From assembly GCF_017565765.1 (NCBI RefSeq), contig NZ_JAGDYP010000008.1:1-64000 (forward strand): 64,000 nucleotides of DNA, read 5' to 3'. Positions 43,009 through 53,811 of the stretch are shown here, in pieces. The DNA is from Capnocytophaga bilenii. Lineage in GTDB: Bacteria > Bacteroidota > Bacteroidia > Flavobacteriales > Flavobacteriaceae. A model generated the notes under the pieces. It did not search any database and was not told the DNA's origin. It saw only the letters and a list, made by a program, of their open reading frames with translations. A program made the translations under genes and the position numbers. Each line of letters opens with the position of its first letter. The first letter of the stretch is position 1.

Positions 43009-43965
43009 ATGAAAACAAGAATAACAGAACTTTTTGGCATTCAATACCCTATTATTCAAGGGGGTATGATATGGGCAAGCGGCTGGCGATTAGCAGCAGC
43101 TGTAAGTAATGCCGGCGGATTGGGCTTGCTGGGGGCTGGCTCTATGCACCCCGAAACCCTTACAGAACACATACGCAAATGCAAAGCGGCTACTGATAAA
43201 CCTTTTGGGGTAAATATCCCTATTATGTATCCCGAAATGAACAAAGCTATAGAAGTAATTTTACGCGAAGGGGTAAAGATTGTTTTTACTTCGGCTGGTA
43301 ATCCTGCTACCTACACCTCTCTACTGCAAAAAGAAGGTATAAAAGTAGCACACGTGGTAAGCAGTAGTAAGTTTGCTCTGAAAGCACAAGCTGCAGGCGT
43401 TGATGCTGTGGTTGCTGAAGGCTTTGAGGCAGGCGGACATAATGGTCGTGAGGAAACGACTACAATGGTACTTATCCCTGCGGTACGGCGAGTGCTAAAC
43501 ATTCCGCTAATTGCTGCTGGGGGAATAGCCACTGGTAGTGCAATGTTGGCAGCTATGGCTTTAGGGGCTGAGGGCGTGCAAGTAGGGAGTCGGTTTGTAG
43601 CCACTGCCGAAGCCTCTGTACACCCTGCTTTCAAAAAAAAGGTGATTGCTGCAGGCGAAGGAGATACTGAACTCACACTGAAAGAATTAGCCCCTGTACG
43701 TTTGCTGAAGAATGGGTTTTATCAGCAAGTAAAAGACCTATATAACACCCAACAAGCTACCGTTGCTAACCTACAAGCCTTAGTGGGCAATAGGCGTACC
43801 AAACGAGGAATGTTTGAGGGCGATATGGCTGAAGGAGAATTGGAGATAGGACAGGTAGCGGCACTAATAGATAAGGTTCAGACTGCTAAAGAAGTAATTG
43901 ATGAGATGATGAATGATTGTAATACAAGAATACAACAGTTAAAAAGTTTGTTTGTATTGCATTAA
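43009..43965 (+). CDS. Nitronate monooxygenase / FabK-like flavoprotein
   Basis: This 318-residue FMN TIM barrel begins FGIQYPIIQGGMIWASGW, as in 2-nitropropane dioxygenases and enoyl-ACP reductase II. His144 in EGFEAGGHNG is the catalytic base region. Phosphate-binding loops AAGGIATGSAMLAAMALGA (about 172-190) and GVQVGSRFVAT (about 193-203) are present. The monooxygenase oxidises alkyl nitronates; FabK reduces enoyl-ACP. Sequence alone does not separate them. It shares an operon with the VOC protein. Confidence 0.8.
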   Translation: MKTRITELFGIQYPIIQGGMIWASGWRLAAAVSNAGGLGLLGAGSMHPETLTEHIRKCKAATDKPFGVNIPIMYPEMNKAIEVILREGVKIVFTSAGNPATYTSLLQKEGIKVAHVVSSSKFALKAQAAGVDAVVAEGFEAGGHNGREETTTMVLIPAVRRVLNIPLIAAGGIATGSAMLAAMALGAEGVQVGSRFVATAEASVHPAFKKKVIAAGEGDTELTLKELAPVRLLKNGFYQQVKDLYNTQQATVANLQALVGNRRTKRGMFEGDMAEGELEIGQVAALIDKVQTAKEVIDEMMNDCNTRIQQLKSLFVLH

Positions 43966-43978
43966 TTTTGTAATTTTG
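43952..43978 (+). promoter_or_regulatory. Promoter of alaS
   Basis: TTG (43952-43954) and TAATTTTG (43971-43978) are spaced by 16 bases, and a second TTG is at 43957. They overlap the end of the upstream gene and lie 47 bases before the alaS ATG. Confidence 0.5.
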
Positions 43979-44025
43979 CCGCCTGAAATAAATAATTAAC
44001 CTTATTCACCCTAAATTAGAAATAT

Positions 44026-46662
44026 ATGACTTCACAAGAAATAAGACAGCAATTCCTAAAATTCTTTGAGAGCAAAGGGCATACTATCGTCCCTTCTGCT
44101 CCTATGGTTATTAAAAACGACCCTACCCTGATGTTTACTAACGCAGGTATGAACCAGTTTAAAGAGTTTTTCCTCGGCAATGCTAAACCTAAACACACAC
44201 GTGTGGTAGATACTCAAAAATGTTTGCGCGTATCGGGTAAGCACAATGACCTCGAAGAGGTAGGGCGAGACACCTATCACCATACTATGTTCGAGATGCT
44301 GGGCAACTGGTCTTTTGGCGACTACTTCAAAAAAGAAGCCATTAGCTGGGCATGGGAACTGCTGACTGAAGTATATAAAATACCAAAAGAACACCTTTAC
44401 GTAACGGTATTTGAAGGTAGTGAGGAAGAGGGCGTGCCTTTCGACCAAGAAGCTTACGATATATGGAAAGAACGTATCGCTGAAGACCATATTTTACTCG
44501 GAAATAAGAAAGATAACTTCTGGGAAATGGGCGATCAAGGTCCTTGTGGTCCTTGTACCGAAATACACGTAGATATTCGTTCTGATGAAGAAAAAGCCAA
44601 AATAGCGGGGCGAGACCTTGTCAATAACGATCATCCTCAAGTGATTGAGATTTGGAACAACGTATTTATGGAGTTCAACCGCAAAGCTGATGGCAGCCTC
44701 GAGAAACTTCCTTCTAAAAACGTGGATACAGGTATGGGCTTTGAACGCCTCTGTATGGTATTGCAGAAAAAGCAATCAAACTATGACACTGATGTATTTA
44801 CTCCGCTAATTCAGAAAGTAGAAGAGATTACCAAAAGCAAATATTATACAGGCAGCAATGTAACTACCGAACAAGAGCAGATAAACATTGCTATTCGTGT
44901 GATTTCAGACCATATAAGGGCGGTAGCTTTTGCTATAGCAGACGGGCAGTTGCCTTCTAATAACGGAGCTGGTTATGTAATACGCCGTATTCTGCGCCGT
45001 GCTATCCGCTATGGTTTCACTTTCCTAAATCAAAAAGAACCTTTTATCTATAAATTGGTAGAAACACTTGTGAAACAAATGGGCGGTACTTTCCCCGAAT
45101 TGGAGAAACAAGCGTTTATCATTATGAGTGTGATAAAAGAAGAGGAAAACTCTTTCTTGCGCACACTCGAACAAGGATTGCTGATGCTGGATGTGATGAT
45201 ACAAAATGCTACCAATAAACAGTTATCGGGTGCTAAGGCTTTTGAACTATACGACACTTACGGATTCCCTAAAGATTTAACTGCTCTTATACTTTCTGAA
45301 AAAGGATTGACTTTAGACGAGGCAGGCTTTGAAGAGAACCTACAAAAGCAAAAAGAGCGTTCGCGTGCGGCTGCTCAAGTAAAAGCAGGCGATTGGGTAG
45401 TTCTTCGCGATGACGAAGAAGAAGAATTTATAGGCTACGATACCTTAGAGGCTGTGGTACGCCTTGTGAAATACCGCAAAGTGGAGAGCCAAAAAGACGG
45501 TACACACTACCAATTGGTGTTCAACACCACACCTTTCTATGCTGAAGGGGGCGGACAAGTAGGCGACAAAGGTACGCTACAGTCGGCTAATGGCGAATTG
45601 GTGTACATCTTAGACACTAAAAAGGAAAACAACCTTATCATACATATAGCAGAGCACTTGCCTGAAAACCTAACTGACCCATTTAAAGCGGAAGTACATC
45701 CGTTATCACGTCAGTTGGCAGAAGCTAACCATAGTGCTACCCACCTATTGCACCAAGCCTTGCGCGAGGTATTGGGTACACACGTAGAGCAAAAAGGGTC
45801 ACGTGTATCACCAGAAACCCTTCGTTTTGACTTCTCTCACTTTGCCAAACTAACTGATGAGGAATTAAGTGAAGTAGAACGCATAGTAAACAGACGTATT
45901 TGGGAAAAGATACCATTACAAGAGCATCGTAATATACCTATACAACAAGCGATAGAAGCGGGAGCTATGGCGCTATTTGGCGAAAAATATGGCGAGCACG
46001 TGCGAATGATACAATTTGGCGACAGCAGAGAGCTTTGTGGAGGTACACACGTAAAGAATACTGGTGATATATGGTTCTTCAAAATTCTTTCAGAAGGAGC
46101 TGTTGCTGCTGGTATCCGTAGGATAGAAGCTATCACTTGCGGAGGGGCTGTGAAGTACTTTGCAGAGCAAGAAAAGTTAGTAGACAACATCAAAACTACC
46201 CTCAAAAACGCACAAGATCCTATCAAAGCTATCGTACACCTACAAGAAGAGAATGCACAACTACACAAAGAGTTAGAGCTACTGAAGAAAGAGCAAGCTA
46301 AGAACCTAAAGGTATCTCTGAAAAATGAATTTGCTTCTATCAATGGGGTACAATGCCTTATCAAACAGCTCGATTTAGATACAACTACCCTCAAAGATCT
46401 CGCTTTTCAGTTAGGCAATGAGGTAGAAAATCCGTTTGTTTTATTTGGTTCGGCATACGAAGGCAAAGCTTTATTATTGTGCTATATCGGCAAAGAGCTT
46501 GCCCAAGCCAAAGGGTTAGATGCAGGCAAAATAGTAAGAGAATTAGGCAAATACATACACGGTGGTGGTGGTGGACAGCCTTTCTTTGCTACAGCGGGTG
46601 GTAAAAACCCCGAAGGCATAGCCGAAGCTCTCGAAAAAGCACAAGCACTCATTAAAGAGTAA
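44026..46662 (+). CDS. alaS: Alanyl-tRNA synthetase
   Basis: This 878-residue enzyme charges tRNA-Ala and edits mischarged Ser and Gly. The class II aminoacylation domain has motif 1 ([16 protein letters not shown], about 30-45) and motif 3 ([15 protein letters not shown], about 235-249). The editing domain zinc ligands are HSATH at 569-573, then Cys671 and His675 in CGGTH. The C-terminal oligomerisation/tRNA domain ends with a glycine-rich [16 protein letters not shown] near 845. Length is standard. Confidence 0.97.
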   Translation: MTSQEIRQQFLKFFESKGHTIVPSAPMVIKNDPTLMFTNAGMNQFKEFFLGNAKPKHTRVVDTQKCLRVSGKHNDLEEVGRDTYHHTMFEMLGNWSFGDYFKKEAISWAWELLTEVYKIPKEHLYVTVFEGSEEEGVPFDQEAYDIWKERIAEDHILLGNKKDNFWEMGDQGPCGPCTEIHVDIRSDEEKAKIAGRDLVNNDHPQVIEIWNNVFMEFNRKADGSLEKLPSKNVDTGMGFERLCMVLQKKQSNYDTDVFTPLIQKVEEITKSKYYTGSNVTTEQEQINIAIRVISDHIRAVAFAIADGQLPSNNGAGYVIRRILRRAIRYGFTFLNQKEPFIYKLVETLVKQMGGTFPELEKQAFIIMSVIKEEENSFLRTLEQGLLMLDVMIQNATNKQLSGAKAFELYDTYGFPKDLTALILSEKGLTLDEAGFEENLQKQKERSRAAAQVKAGDWVVLRDDEEEEFIGYDTLEAVVRLVKYRKVESQKDGTHYQLVFNTTPFYAEGGGQVGDKGTLQSANGELVYILDTKKENNLIIHIAEHLPENLTDPFKAEVHPLSRQLAEANHSATHLLHQALREVLGTHVEQKGSRVSPETLRFDFSHFAKLTDEELSEVERIVNRRIWEKIPLQEHRNIPIQQAIEAGAMALFGEKYGEHVRMIQFGDSRELCGGTHVKNTGDIWFFKILSEGAVAAGIRRIEAITCGGAVKYFAEQEKLVDNIKTTLKNAQDPIKAIVHLQEENAQLHKELELLKKEQAKNLKVSLKNEFASINGVQCLIKQLDLDTTTLKDLAFQLGNEVENPFVLFGSAYEGKALLLCYIGKELAQAKGLDAGKIVRELGKYIHGGGGGQPFFATAGGKNPEGIAEALEKAQALIKE

Positions 46663-46714
46663 TCGTTAGAACAAATTCGCTAATAGGTAAATTTGCTAAT
46701 TAATAATTATTTTG

Positions 46715-46722
46715 TACCTTTG
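46715..46722 (+). promoter_or_regulatory. -7 element of the ferredoxin reductase gene
   Basis: TACCTTTG lies 18 bases before the ATG at 46740. Confidence 0.55.
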
Positions 46723-46739
46723 CACAAAATCATTTAATA

Positions 46740-47801
46740 ATGAAAGAGACAGACATCATCATCATAGGGGCAGGTCCTACAGGGCTTTTTGCGGTTTTCG
46801 AGGCAGGATTGCTACGATTGAAGTGTCACCTTATTGACACCCTACCCCAAGTGGGCGGACAGCTGACAGAGCTATACCCCAAGAAACCTATTTTTGATAT
46901 CCCTGGTTACCCTAGTGTGGGGGCTCTTGAGTTGGTAGACAACCTAATGGAGCAAATTAAGCAGTATCAGCCTGAATTTACCTTAGGCGAAACTGCTATG
47001 ACTCTCACTAAAAATGATGATGGTACTTTCATTGTTACCACTGATGCCGGTACGCAAATAAAAGGCAAAGCTGTGGCTATTGCTGGTGGATTAGGTACCT
47101 TTGAACCTCGCAAACCTGAGATTGAAAATATAGCTCAATACGAGGGTAAAGGAGTGGCTTATTTTGTAAAGAACCCTGAAAGTTATGCTGGCAAACACGT
47201 AGTAATAGCAGGGGGAGGTGATTCTGCTCTCGATTGGAGTATCTATTTAGCTGAGAAAGTAAATATTGCCTCAGTTACCTTAGTGCATAGGCGCAATGAA
47301 TTTAGAGGTGCTTTAGATTCGGTAGAAAAGGTAAAAGCCCTAAAAGCTGCAGGAAAAATCAATCTCAAAACGCCTTATGAAGTGGTAGGTCTCATAGGAG
47401 AAAACCAATTAGAAAAGGTAGTATTGGAGCAAGAGGGGGGCGATAAAGAGGAACTTGTTGCTGATGCTTTTATACCTCTTTTCGGGCTTACTCCTAAATT
47501 AGGACCTATAGCTACTTGGGGGGTTGAGATAGAAAAGAACGCTGTAAAAGTAAATAATGCTTTAGATTATCAAACTTGCATAGAGGGTGTATATGCTATA
47601 GGTGATGTAAATACCTACCCAGGTAAATTAAAGCTCATACTCTGTGGTTTTCACGAAGCTACCCTAATGTGTCAAAGTGTCTATAACCGTATCTATCCAA
47701 ACAAAAAGTATGTACTCAAATACACTACAGTAGTGGGTATTGATGGTTTTGACGGCACTCGCAAAGAAGCTGAAAAAGCAGTAATAAAATCAATTGACTA
47801 A
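46740..47801 (+). CDS. Thioredoxin-reductase-like ferredoxin-NADP+ reductase
   Basis: This 353-residue flavoprotein exchanges electrons between NADPH and ferredoxin. The FAD site GAGPTG is at 10-15, followed by a VGGQLTELYPKKPIFDIPGY loop that is diagnostic of the TrxR-like FNR group (YumC type). The NADPH site is IAGGGDSALD near 155-164. The redox CxxC of thioredoxin reductase is absent, as expected. The C-terminal GDVNTYPGKLKLILCGFHEA region is near 290. A 2Fe-2S ferredoxin gene lies 1.1 kb downstream on the same strand and is a likely partner. Confidence 0.88.
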   Translation: MKETDIIIIGAGPTGLFAVFEAGLLRLKCHLIDTLPQVGGQLTELYPKKPIFDIPGYPSVGALELVDNLMEQIKQYQPEFTLGETAMTLTKNDDGTFIVTTDAGTQIKGKAVAIAGGLGTFEPRKPEIENIAQYEGKGVAYFVKNPESYAGKHVVIAGGGDSALDWSIYLAEKVNIASVTLVHRRNEFRGALDSVEKVKALKAAGKINLKTPYEVVGLIGENQLEKVVLEQEGGDKEELVADAFIPLFGLTPKLGPIATWGVEIEKNAVKVNNALDYQTCIEGVYAIGDVNTYPGKLKLILCGFHEATLMCQSVYNRIYPNKKYVLKYTTVVGIDGFDGTRKEAEKAVIKSID

Positions 47802-47835
47802 TTAAAGAGACTACTAATTTAATAACTAAATAAAA

Positions 47836-48939
47836 ATGAAGAGCATAAATGTACTATTAGCAGGTATTTTTTTATTTTGTTGTGCTTTAGGACAGGCGCA
47901 AATAGACACTATTAGCAGTAAAACACTTCTACTAAAGGGTAAAATAAAAAAAGTAGAAGATTTTTCATTCTTATTAGAAGAAAACCCTCAAGGAACAAGG
48001 AAATTTAACGGGAAAACCTACAATGTATTTCCTTATTCAGAAGAATGGGGTATTGAAAGAGATGTAACCAAGACATCTAAAACTAATATCGCGTACATTT
48101 TTGATAATAATGGACGCAATATTGAGGTAATTACTTTTAATGCTGAAGACCAACCTTTTGGTGGAATGCAATTTTACTATGATAAAAATGGTAAAGTTGT
48201 TAAATCATTATCTACTTTTATTACAGGGGACGGCGAACTGAAAGTGAATCGTCAGTACTTCTACAATGAGAAGAACCAGCTTGTAAAAATAGATGAGAGT
48301 GATGCAGTTACTAATGAGTGGCTTATTACTATTACTTATAAATATGATGATTACGGAAATAATATTGAGAAGAATAAAGTAGCGAGTGTATCGGCTTTAG
48401 AAAAGGATATACAACGTTATGAGTCTAAAAACTTAATATTGGAACGTAAAATACGCCCTGAATATACTCGTGAAAAATCGTATAAATACAATAATTTAAA
48501 CAAAGTAAGTGAAACTGAGGATAAATTAGTAGATAAAAATGTATTCTTAAAAACAGAAAATGAATACGACAAAGAGGGACGACTCTCAAAAGCTAAATTT
48601 TTAAACGAATCTAAGCAAGAGACTATTTGTACATATAAATACAACAAAGCTGGAAAACTTATCCAAAGTATCTGTACGGCTAATGATGACCCTAACTTTT
48701 ATGTTGAAACAAACTATACTTTTACTAAATCGGGCGAAACAGAAGTTATTAAAGGTCGCAAACAAATAGCTTCTACAAAAGTATTTGAAAATAACTTACT
48801 TACTGCATACTCAACCCCCGAATTTAGCTACAAATACGAATATGTTTTTGACAAAATGGGCAACTGGGTACAAATATTAATGATAGAAGATGGTAAACCT
48901 ATAGTGGCTCGCATACGTAAAATTGAATACTTCAAATAA
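47836..48939 (+). CDS. Exported protein with YD-like repeats
   Basis: This 367-residue protein has a signal peptide (cleavage near GQAQI). Repeats of the type Y-x-Y-[D/N]-x-x-G/N-[N/K] run through the body: YIFDNNGRN, FYYDKNGKVV, YFYNEKNQLV, YKYDDYGNN, YKYNNLNK, NEYDKEGRL, YKYNKAGKL and YEYVFDKMGNW. They resemble RHS/YD-type beta-hairpins. It lies between the ferredoxin reductase and ferredoxin genes with short gaps (34 and 4 bases), so they are probably co-transcribed, although a functional link is not evident. Confidence 0.7.
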   Translation: MKSINVLLAGIFLFCCALGQAQIDTISSKTLLLKGKIKKVEDFSFLLEENPQGTRKFNGKTYNVFPYSEEWGIERDVTKTSKTNIAYIFDNNGRNIEVITFNAEDQPFGGMQFYYDKNGKVVKSLSTFITGDGELKVNRQYFYNEKNQLVKIDESDAVTNEWLITITYKYDDYGNNIEKNKVASVSALEKDIQRYESKNLILERKIRPEYTREKSYKYNNLNKVSETEDKLVDKNVFLKTENEYDKEGRLSKAKFLNESKQETICTYKYNKAGKLIQSICTANDDPNFYVETNYTFTKSGETEVIKGRKQIASTKVFENNLLTAYSTPEFSYKYEYVFDKMGNWVQILMIEDGKPIVARIRKIEYFK

Positions 48940-48943
48940 TTAA

Positions 48944-49279
48944 ATGAGTGATATACATTTAAAAATAACCGATAGAGAGGGGCTTCTATATGAGATAGAA
49001 GCCCCTACTGATATGAATATGAACCTGATGGAGGTAATGCGTGCCTACGAAATAGCCCAAGATGGCGAAATAGGTATCTGCGGGGGTATGGCAATGTGTG
49101 CTTCGTGTCAGTGTTATGTACAAAATGAAAATGAGGTAAAACTTCCCGAAATGGGTGAAGAGGAGCAAGCTATGCTTTTTGAAGCCTCTCACGTAAAACC
49201 TAATAGCCGATTAGGCTGCCAAATACCTATAACTCCTGAATTGGAAGGGCTTGAAGTAATACTCGCCCCTCTTTCATAA
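48944..49279 (+). CDS. Adrenodoxin-type [2Fe-2S] ferredoxin
   Basis: This 111-residue electron carrier has cluster ligands Cys46, Cys52, Cys55 (C-x5-C-x2-C in CGGMAMCASC) and Cys92 (RLGCQIP), the adrenodoxin/ISC-ferredoxin spacing. An extra Cys57 is adjacent. Length is standard. It begins four bases after the preceding gene and may accept electrons from the reductase at 46740. Confidence 0.9.
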   Translation: MSDIHLKITDREGLLYEIEAPTDMNMNLMEVMRAYEIAQDGEIGICGGMAMCASCQCYVQNENEVKLPEMGEEEQAMLFEASHVKPNSRLGCQIPITPELEGLEVILAPLS

Positions 49280-49313
49280 GAGAAATAGACTTCAGAAAAA
49301 ATATTTCTTAATT

Positions 49314-49347
49314 TTGCTATTTAGATAAGATAAAAATACTATCTTTG
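49314..49347 (+). promoter_or_regulatory. Promoter of the SusC-SusD locus
   Basis: TTG (49314-49316) and TATCTTTG (49340-49347), 23 bases apart, lie 23 bases before the susC-like ATG. Confidence 0.6.
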
Positions 49348-49370
49348 TACCCGTAAAGAAGAATACATTT

Positions 49371-52300
49371 ATGAAATACTTTGTACGGGCGTTTATATTG
49401 CTGTCTTTCTTTCAGGCAGTTGCACAAAATCATTACAATCTAAGGGGAATAGTAACCGATGCTGATGGACTGCCATTAGCTGGTGCTACCGCACAAATAG
49501 TAGGTACTTTACAAGGAATAATCACCAATGATAAAGGTGAGTTCTTTTTATATACATCGCAACCAAAAGGTACTCTTATCTTCAGTTTTATGGGAATGAA
49601 AACTGTAAAACACCCTTTTCAGGGAGATACAACCTTCAAAATACAAATGGAAGATGATACTATGGTGTTAGAAGGTGTACAACTCGTTGCCAAGCAGAAT
49701 ATTAATGAAATTGATGCGCGTTCCAAAACTGGAAATGTAGAAACTATAGCAATAAAAGACCTCAAAAATACTCCTGTAGCAAGCTTAGCCTTAGCATTAC
49801 AAGGTAAAACCCCTGGTATGCGTATTATCAATCGTGGTGAATTAGGTTCTAAACCCGAAATTCGAATACGAGGCAACTCATCGCTCCGCAAAGGTGATGA
49901 TGCTAACCAGCCGCTCTTTATCTTAGATGGCAAAATGATTTCTGCTGAAACTTTCTATTATCTCAATCCTGAAGACATCAAAGAAATGAAAGTGCTAAAA
50001 GATGCCGTAGCTACAGCTCTTTATGGTATCAAGGCTTCTAATGGTGTTATAGAAATCACCTCAAAACGCGGGGGTGAAAAAACTTTTAGCTATCATATGC
50101 AAACAGGCTTTACGATGCCCTCGCCCCTAAAAGTACAATTGATGAATAGTACTGAAAAATTAGCTTTGGAACGCCTCCTAAAAAAAGAAGAAACCCCTGG
50201 TTATCTGTACAGCGAAGAGTATATAAACCGCAGATATTCAGGTAGTGAGCTTCCTTTACGTTTAGCCGAAGGGCAACGTAAGTTAGATTCATTGCGCCGT
50301 ATCAATACCGATTGGCACAAAGAGCTGACCAACTTGCAAGTTTTCCAAAAACACGACCTCAGCTTCCAAAATGGAAATGATAATAACAATTACTATTTCT
50401 CATTAGGTTATCTACAGCAAGATGGACAAATAAAAGGCAACGGGCTACAACGCCTCTCTTCTCGCTTTGCTATCGACCAAAATATCACTAAAAATGCTGT
50501 AGCTACACTTTCTATGAATGGTGCTTATGCTAAACTCAATACACCCAATGGTGCTCACTTCTCTACCGAAGAACTCATCTATAACCTCAATCCTTACGAA
50601 ACTACTAATTTTCAGCGGCTTTACTCCTACCCCGATAGAAGTTATGCAGACCTTTTCAATCAGTTCAGTGGTGAAAAAACTACTAAAAATATAGGTGCTT
50701 CTCTCAGCTTCAATTGGAAAATTACCCCTTCTTTAGATATTTCAGCTGTAGCTGGCTTAGACTATTCATTAGCTGATGACCTCCAAATAACTCCTGAAAC
50801 AGCTTATTCTGAGCAACGATCTGGGCGTGCTCAAAATGCTTTGGGGACACTCTACCAATCGCGTAATACACTCACTAATATCACCGCAAACACACGCATA
50901 AACTATCAAAAGACAATAGGAAAACACGATTTTACCTTAGGCGCAAACGCCGATAACTACACTACTATTACCGACAATCTTTCAGTAATTGGGCACGGAC
51001 TATATGGTAAAATACGCTCGGTAGCTGCTATTGACAATTCACTTACTGGGGCAGGAAAACCCACTATAGGTGGACGTAAACAAACCGACCGCAATCTCGG
51101 TTTCGGAGTGCTCACTGCCTATACCTATAATAATATTTACAACCTTTTCGGTACTTATAAATTAGATGCCTCTTCAATCTTGCCTAAAGAAAAACGTTGG
51201 AATAGTGCTTGGGCTATAGGTGCAAGTATCAACTTTAAGCAATATCCTTTCTTGCAAGACTCTCAGTGGATAAATGACCTCGATTTGCGTGCTTCTTATG
51301 GGCATACTGCCAATGCACAAGCCATTTCGCCTTCACTTATTACTGCTACTTTTAAATATTTAGCTGAAAACTATGCCGACACGCGCATTATGACCATCAA
51401 TTCGCTGCCCAATAAAGATTTAAAAGCTGAACAAAACCAAATTACTGACCTTGGGCTCTCTGCTACTATTCTCAAAACCAACCTGCAATTCTCTATCTAC
51501 AAACGCATTACCAAAGATGCCTTGTTAAGCATTCCCATTCCCTCGTCTGCAGGCTTTGACCTACAAATGCAAAATGTAGGGATATTAGAAAATAAAGGTT
51601 TTGAAGTAAGTATACGACAACCCATTTATTCTAATGAAGACTACTACATCAGCTGGGGTGGCAATATATCTTACAACCAAAATAAAGTTACTAACCTATA
51701 CGGAAAAGACCGCATCTATACTTCTGCGGAACAAAAAATACCCGAATATCAGTTAGGCAAATCTACTGATGCACTCTACGGACTTAATTCTACGGGTATC
51801 AACCCTATTACGGGTTTGCCCGAATTTATCACTGCCGATGGGCGACAAGTAGATGCTAATACTGCGCTTTCTGCAGATGATTATATTTATTTAGGAATGG
51901 CATCACCTCCCTTTAGTGGAAGTTGTAACCTTTATTTTAGTTATAAAAAATGGGAACTTACTGCTGATTTTTATTACACTATTGGCGGTAAACGAAGCTA
52001 TTCAAGCAAATACATACGTAATACTGACACCGCGCGCTATAATGCTGCTAAAGCACAACTTACTGATATGTGGTGGCAAGTAGGCGATGAAAATAAGCGC
52101 TACCCTACCCCATTCCATTCTGCCTCTGCTATTGAAAATTTAAGTCAGCCTAACAACAAAAACTTAATGAGTACTAGCTTCCTACGCTTTTCTAACCTCT
52201 CTTTGCGTTACCAGCTCAGCAAAGAAATGTTACAGAGTATAGGCAAGCTACGTTATGCTACTATTGGTCTCACTACAGCCAATATCGCTGTATGGTCGGG

Positions 52301-52385
52301 TTATAAGGATAGCGACCCCGAAACAAGTAACATCGTCAATCCTTTACCTCCTACTATTACTCTTAATTTAAATATTACCTTTTAA
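49371..52385 (+). CDS. SusC/RagA-type TonB-dependent outer-membrane transporter
   Basis: This 1004-residue protein has a signal peptide (near residue 19). A carboxypeptidase-regulatory-like N-terminal domain (LRGIVTDADGLPLAGATAQI, about 23-95) is followed by the TonB plug, with the SusC/RagA signature near 160-225 (PEIRIRGNSSL, PLFILDG, YGIKASNGVIEI). The rest is a beta-barrel ending in the aromatic ITLNLNITF. It imports oligomers too large for porins with the SusD partner, whose gene starts ten bases downstream. No sigma or anti-sigma gene is adjacent. Confidence 0.92.
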   Translation: MKYFVRAFILLSFFQAVAQNHYNLRGIVTDADGLPLAGATAQIVGTLQGIITNDKGEFFLYTSQPKGTLIFSFMGMKTVKHPFQGDTTFKIQMEDDTMVLEGVQLVAKQNINEIDARSKTGNVETIAIKDLKNTPVASLALALQGKTPGMRIINRGELGSKPEIRIRGNSSLRKGDDANQPLFILDGKMISAETFYYLNPEDIKEMKVLKDAVATALYGIKASNGVIEITSKRGGEKTFSYHMQTGFTMPSPLKVQLMNSTEKLALERLLKKEETPGYLYSEEYINRRYSGSELPLRLAEGQRKLDSLRRINTDWHKELTNLQVFQKHDLSFQNGNDNNNYYFSLGYLQQDGQIKGNGLQRLSSRFAIDQNITKNAVATLSMNGAYAKLNTPNGAHFSTEELIYNLNPYETTNFQRLYSYPDRSYADLFNQFSGEKTTKNIGASLSFNWKITPSLDISAVAGLDYSLADDLQITPETAYSEQRSGRAQNALGTLYQSRNTLTNITANTRINYQKTIGKHDFTLGANADNYTTITDNLSVIGHGLYGKIRSVAAIDNSLTGAGKPTIGGRKQTDRNLGFGVLTAYTYNNIYNLFGTYKLDASSILPKEKRWNSAWAIGASINFKQYPFLQDSQWINDLDLRASYGHTANAQAISPSLITATFKYLAENYADTRIMTINSLPNKDLKAEQNQITDLGLSATILKTNLQFSIYKRITKDALLSIPIPSSAGFDLQMQNVGILENKGFEVSIRQPIYSNEDYYISWGGNISYNQNKVTNLYGKDRIYTSAEQKIPEYQLGKSTDALYGLNSTGINPITGLPEFITADGRQVDANTALSADDYIYLGMASPPFSGSCNLYFSYKKWELTADFYYTIGGKRSYSSKYIRNTDTARYNAAKAQLTDMWWQVGDENKRYPTPFHSASAIENLSQPNNKNLMSTSFLRFSNLSLRYQLSKEMLQSIGKLRYATIGLTTANIAVWSGYKDSDPETSNIVNPLPPTITLNLNITF

Positions 52386-52395
52386 AAAAGCACCG

Positions 52396-53787
52396 ATGAA
52401 AGCATATCAACTATTTATATTACTAATCATAGGGATCATATCCTCTTATTGTTCGCTCGATTTGCCTCCTGAAGACGAAGTGAGCGACCCCAATGCCATT
52501 ACTTCGGTTACTTCGGCACAGCGACTATTAGCTTCTGCCTATAGCAGTTATAAGCCTTACAGTAATGCCCTTACTTGGGTATTGCGTTCTGATGACCTAA
52601 TCCCTACTCAGTACCTCGCTCGCGAAGTAAACCTACAAAATACCTATAATTGGAACGACCGAGAACTCGTTAACCACAGCGAAGATATTTGGAAATCGCT
52701 GTACAACACTATTGCCCAATGCAATGCCCTCTTAGAGCGTTTGCCCAATGTAACCCCACAGAACAGCAGCCAACGCCGCGAATTGCAACTCGTTCAGCAG
52801 CGTGCTACATACCTAAAAGCACTTTGTTATTTTGATTTGTTGCGTATCTTCTCACCTGCATTTGGTCAGCACAACGTACAACCTTATGGTATTTTGTTTA
52901 AAAATTCCTTCACTTTTAAGCCCATTCAAGCACGACTAACTTTGAATGAATCGGTTACTGTTATAGAACAATTATTGAGTATTATAGCTATAAATGACGA
53001 AAACACCTACTATATCACCCCCGATGTAGCACAACTCACCCGTGCTGAGTTAGCCCTATGGGCAGGCAATCACAGCAAAGCGATTACCTTAGCACAACCG
53101 CTGCTGCATAAGTACCAAGCAACTCTTTTCAGCAGTACCTCTGTAAGCAATATATGGTCTGCCAACGCATCTCCGTTACGGCTTTTTGCCTTAGATACTA
53201 AAAATGTAACCACCTCCCCCTATTTATCGTTGGAATACAACACCAGTTTAGGTGATTATGCTATAGCCAACCACACGATTAGTTATACCAATACCAATGT
53301 GCGCAAAAATGTATATACCCTCCCCAATCCGCACACCCCCAATAGTTTTTTATTAGGCAAATACCGCAAGCAAGCACTACAGCGCGAGCAAATGCAGTAC
53401 TACACTGTTGCCCGAAGTGCCCAAATCGTCTTTTTATTGGCAGAAGCCTATATAAAAGAGGGTAATAAAGACGATGCGCTCACACTTCTCAACCAATTAA
53501 TGAGAGTGCGTAATGCTGCAACACTATCAACTACAGCCACCGATACCGAAACATTACTCAACCTTCTACTCAGCGAAAAACAAAAAGAGTTTATAGGTGA
53601 ACCTCTTCGTTTTTTCGACCTCAAACGCAACCACCGCAGCCTTACCAAACGCACCTTTAGTGGTAGCAGTATCAATATAAGTGCCGATGATTATCGGTGG
53701 ACACTCCCTATCCCTGCTTCCGAAAAACGCTATAACACCGCTATTTTGCAAAACAACGGCTGGAATATAGGCGAAGCAGGCAATTAA
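52396..53787 (+). CDS. SusD/RagB-type surface lipoprotein
   Basis: This 463-residue lipoprotein (lipobox SSYC, Cys19) shows the SusD/RagB tetratricopeptide fold: SVTSAQRLLASAYSSY near 36, DIWKSLYNTIAQCNALLERL near 97, RATYLKALCYFDLLRIF near 136, AEAYIKEGNKDDALTLLNQL near 350, and the closing FDLKRNHR and YRWTLPIPASE. It forms the hinged lid on the SusC barrel and binds the substrate at the cell surface. It is somewhat shorter than starch SusD (about 550) and closer in size to RagB-like peptide binders. Confidence 0.9.
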   Translation: MKAYQLFILLIIGIISSYCSLDLPPEDEVSDPNAITSVTSAQRLLASAYSSYKPYSNALTWVLRSDDLIPTQYLAREVNLQNTYNWNDRELVNHSEDIWKSLYNTIAQCNALLERLPNVTPQNSSQRRELQLVQQRATYLKALCYFDLLRIFSPAFGQHNVQPYGILFKNSFTFKPIQARLTLNESVTVIEQLLSIIAINDENTYYITPDVAQLTRAELALWAGNHSKAITLAQPLLHKYQATLFSSTSVSNIWSANASPLRLFALDTKNVTTSPYLSLEYNTSLGDYAIANHTISYTNTNVRKNVYTLPNPHTPNSFLLGKYRKQALQREQMQYYTVARSAQIVFLLAEAYIKEGNKDDALTLLNQLMRVRNAATLSTTATDTETLLNLLLSEKQKEFIGEPLRFFDLKRNHRSLTKRTFSGSSINISADDYRWTLPIPASEKRYNTAILQNNGWNIGEAGN

Positions 53788-53811
53788 TTTGTAACATTAA
53801 ATATTCTTTAT

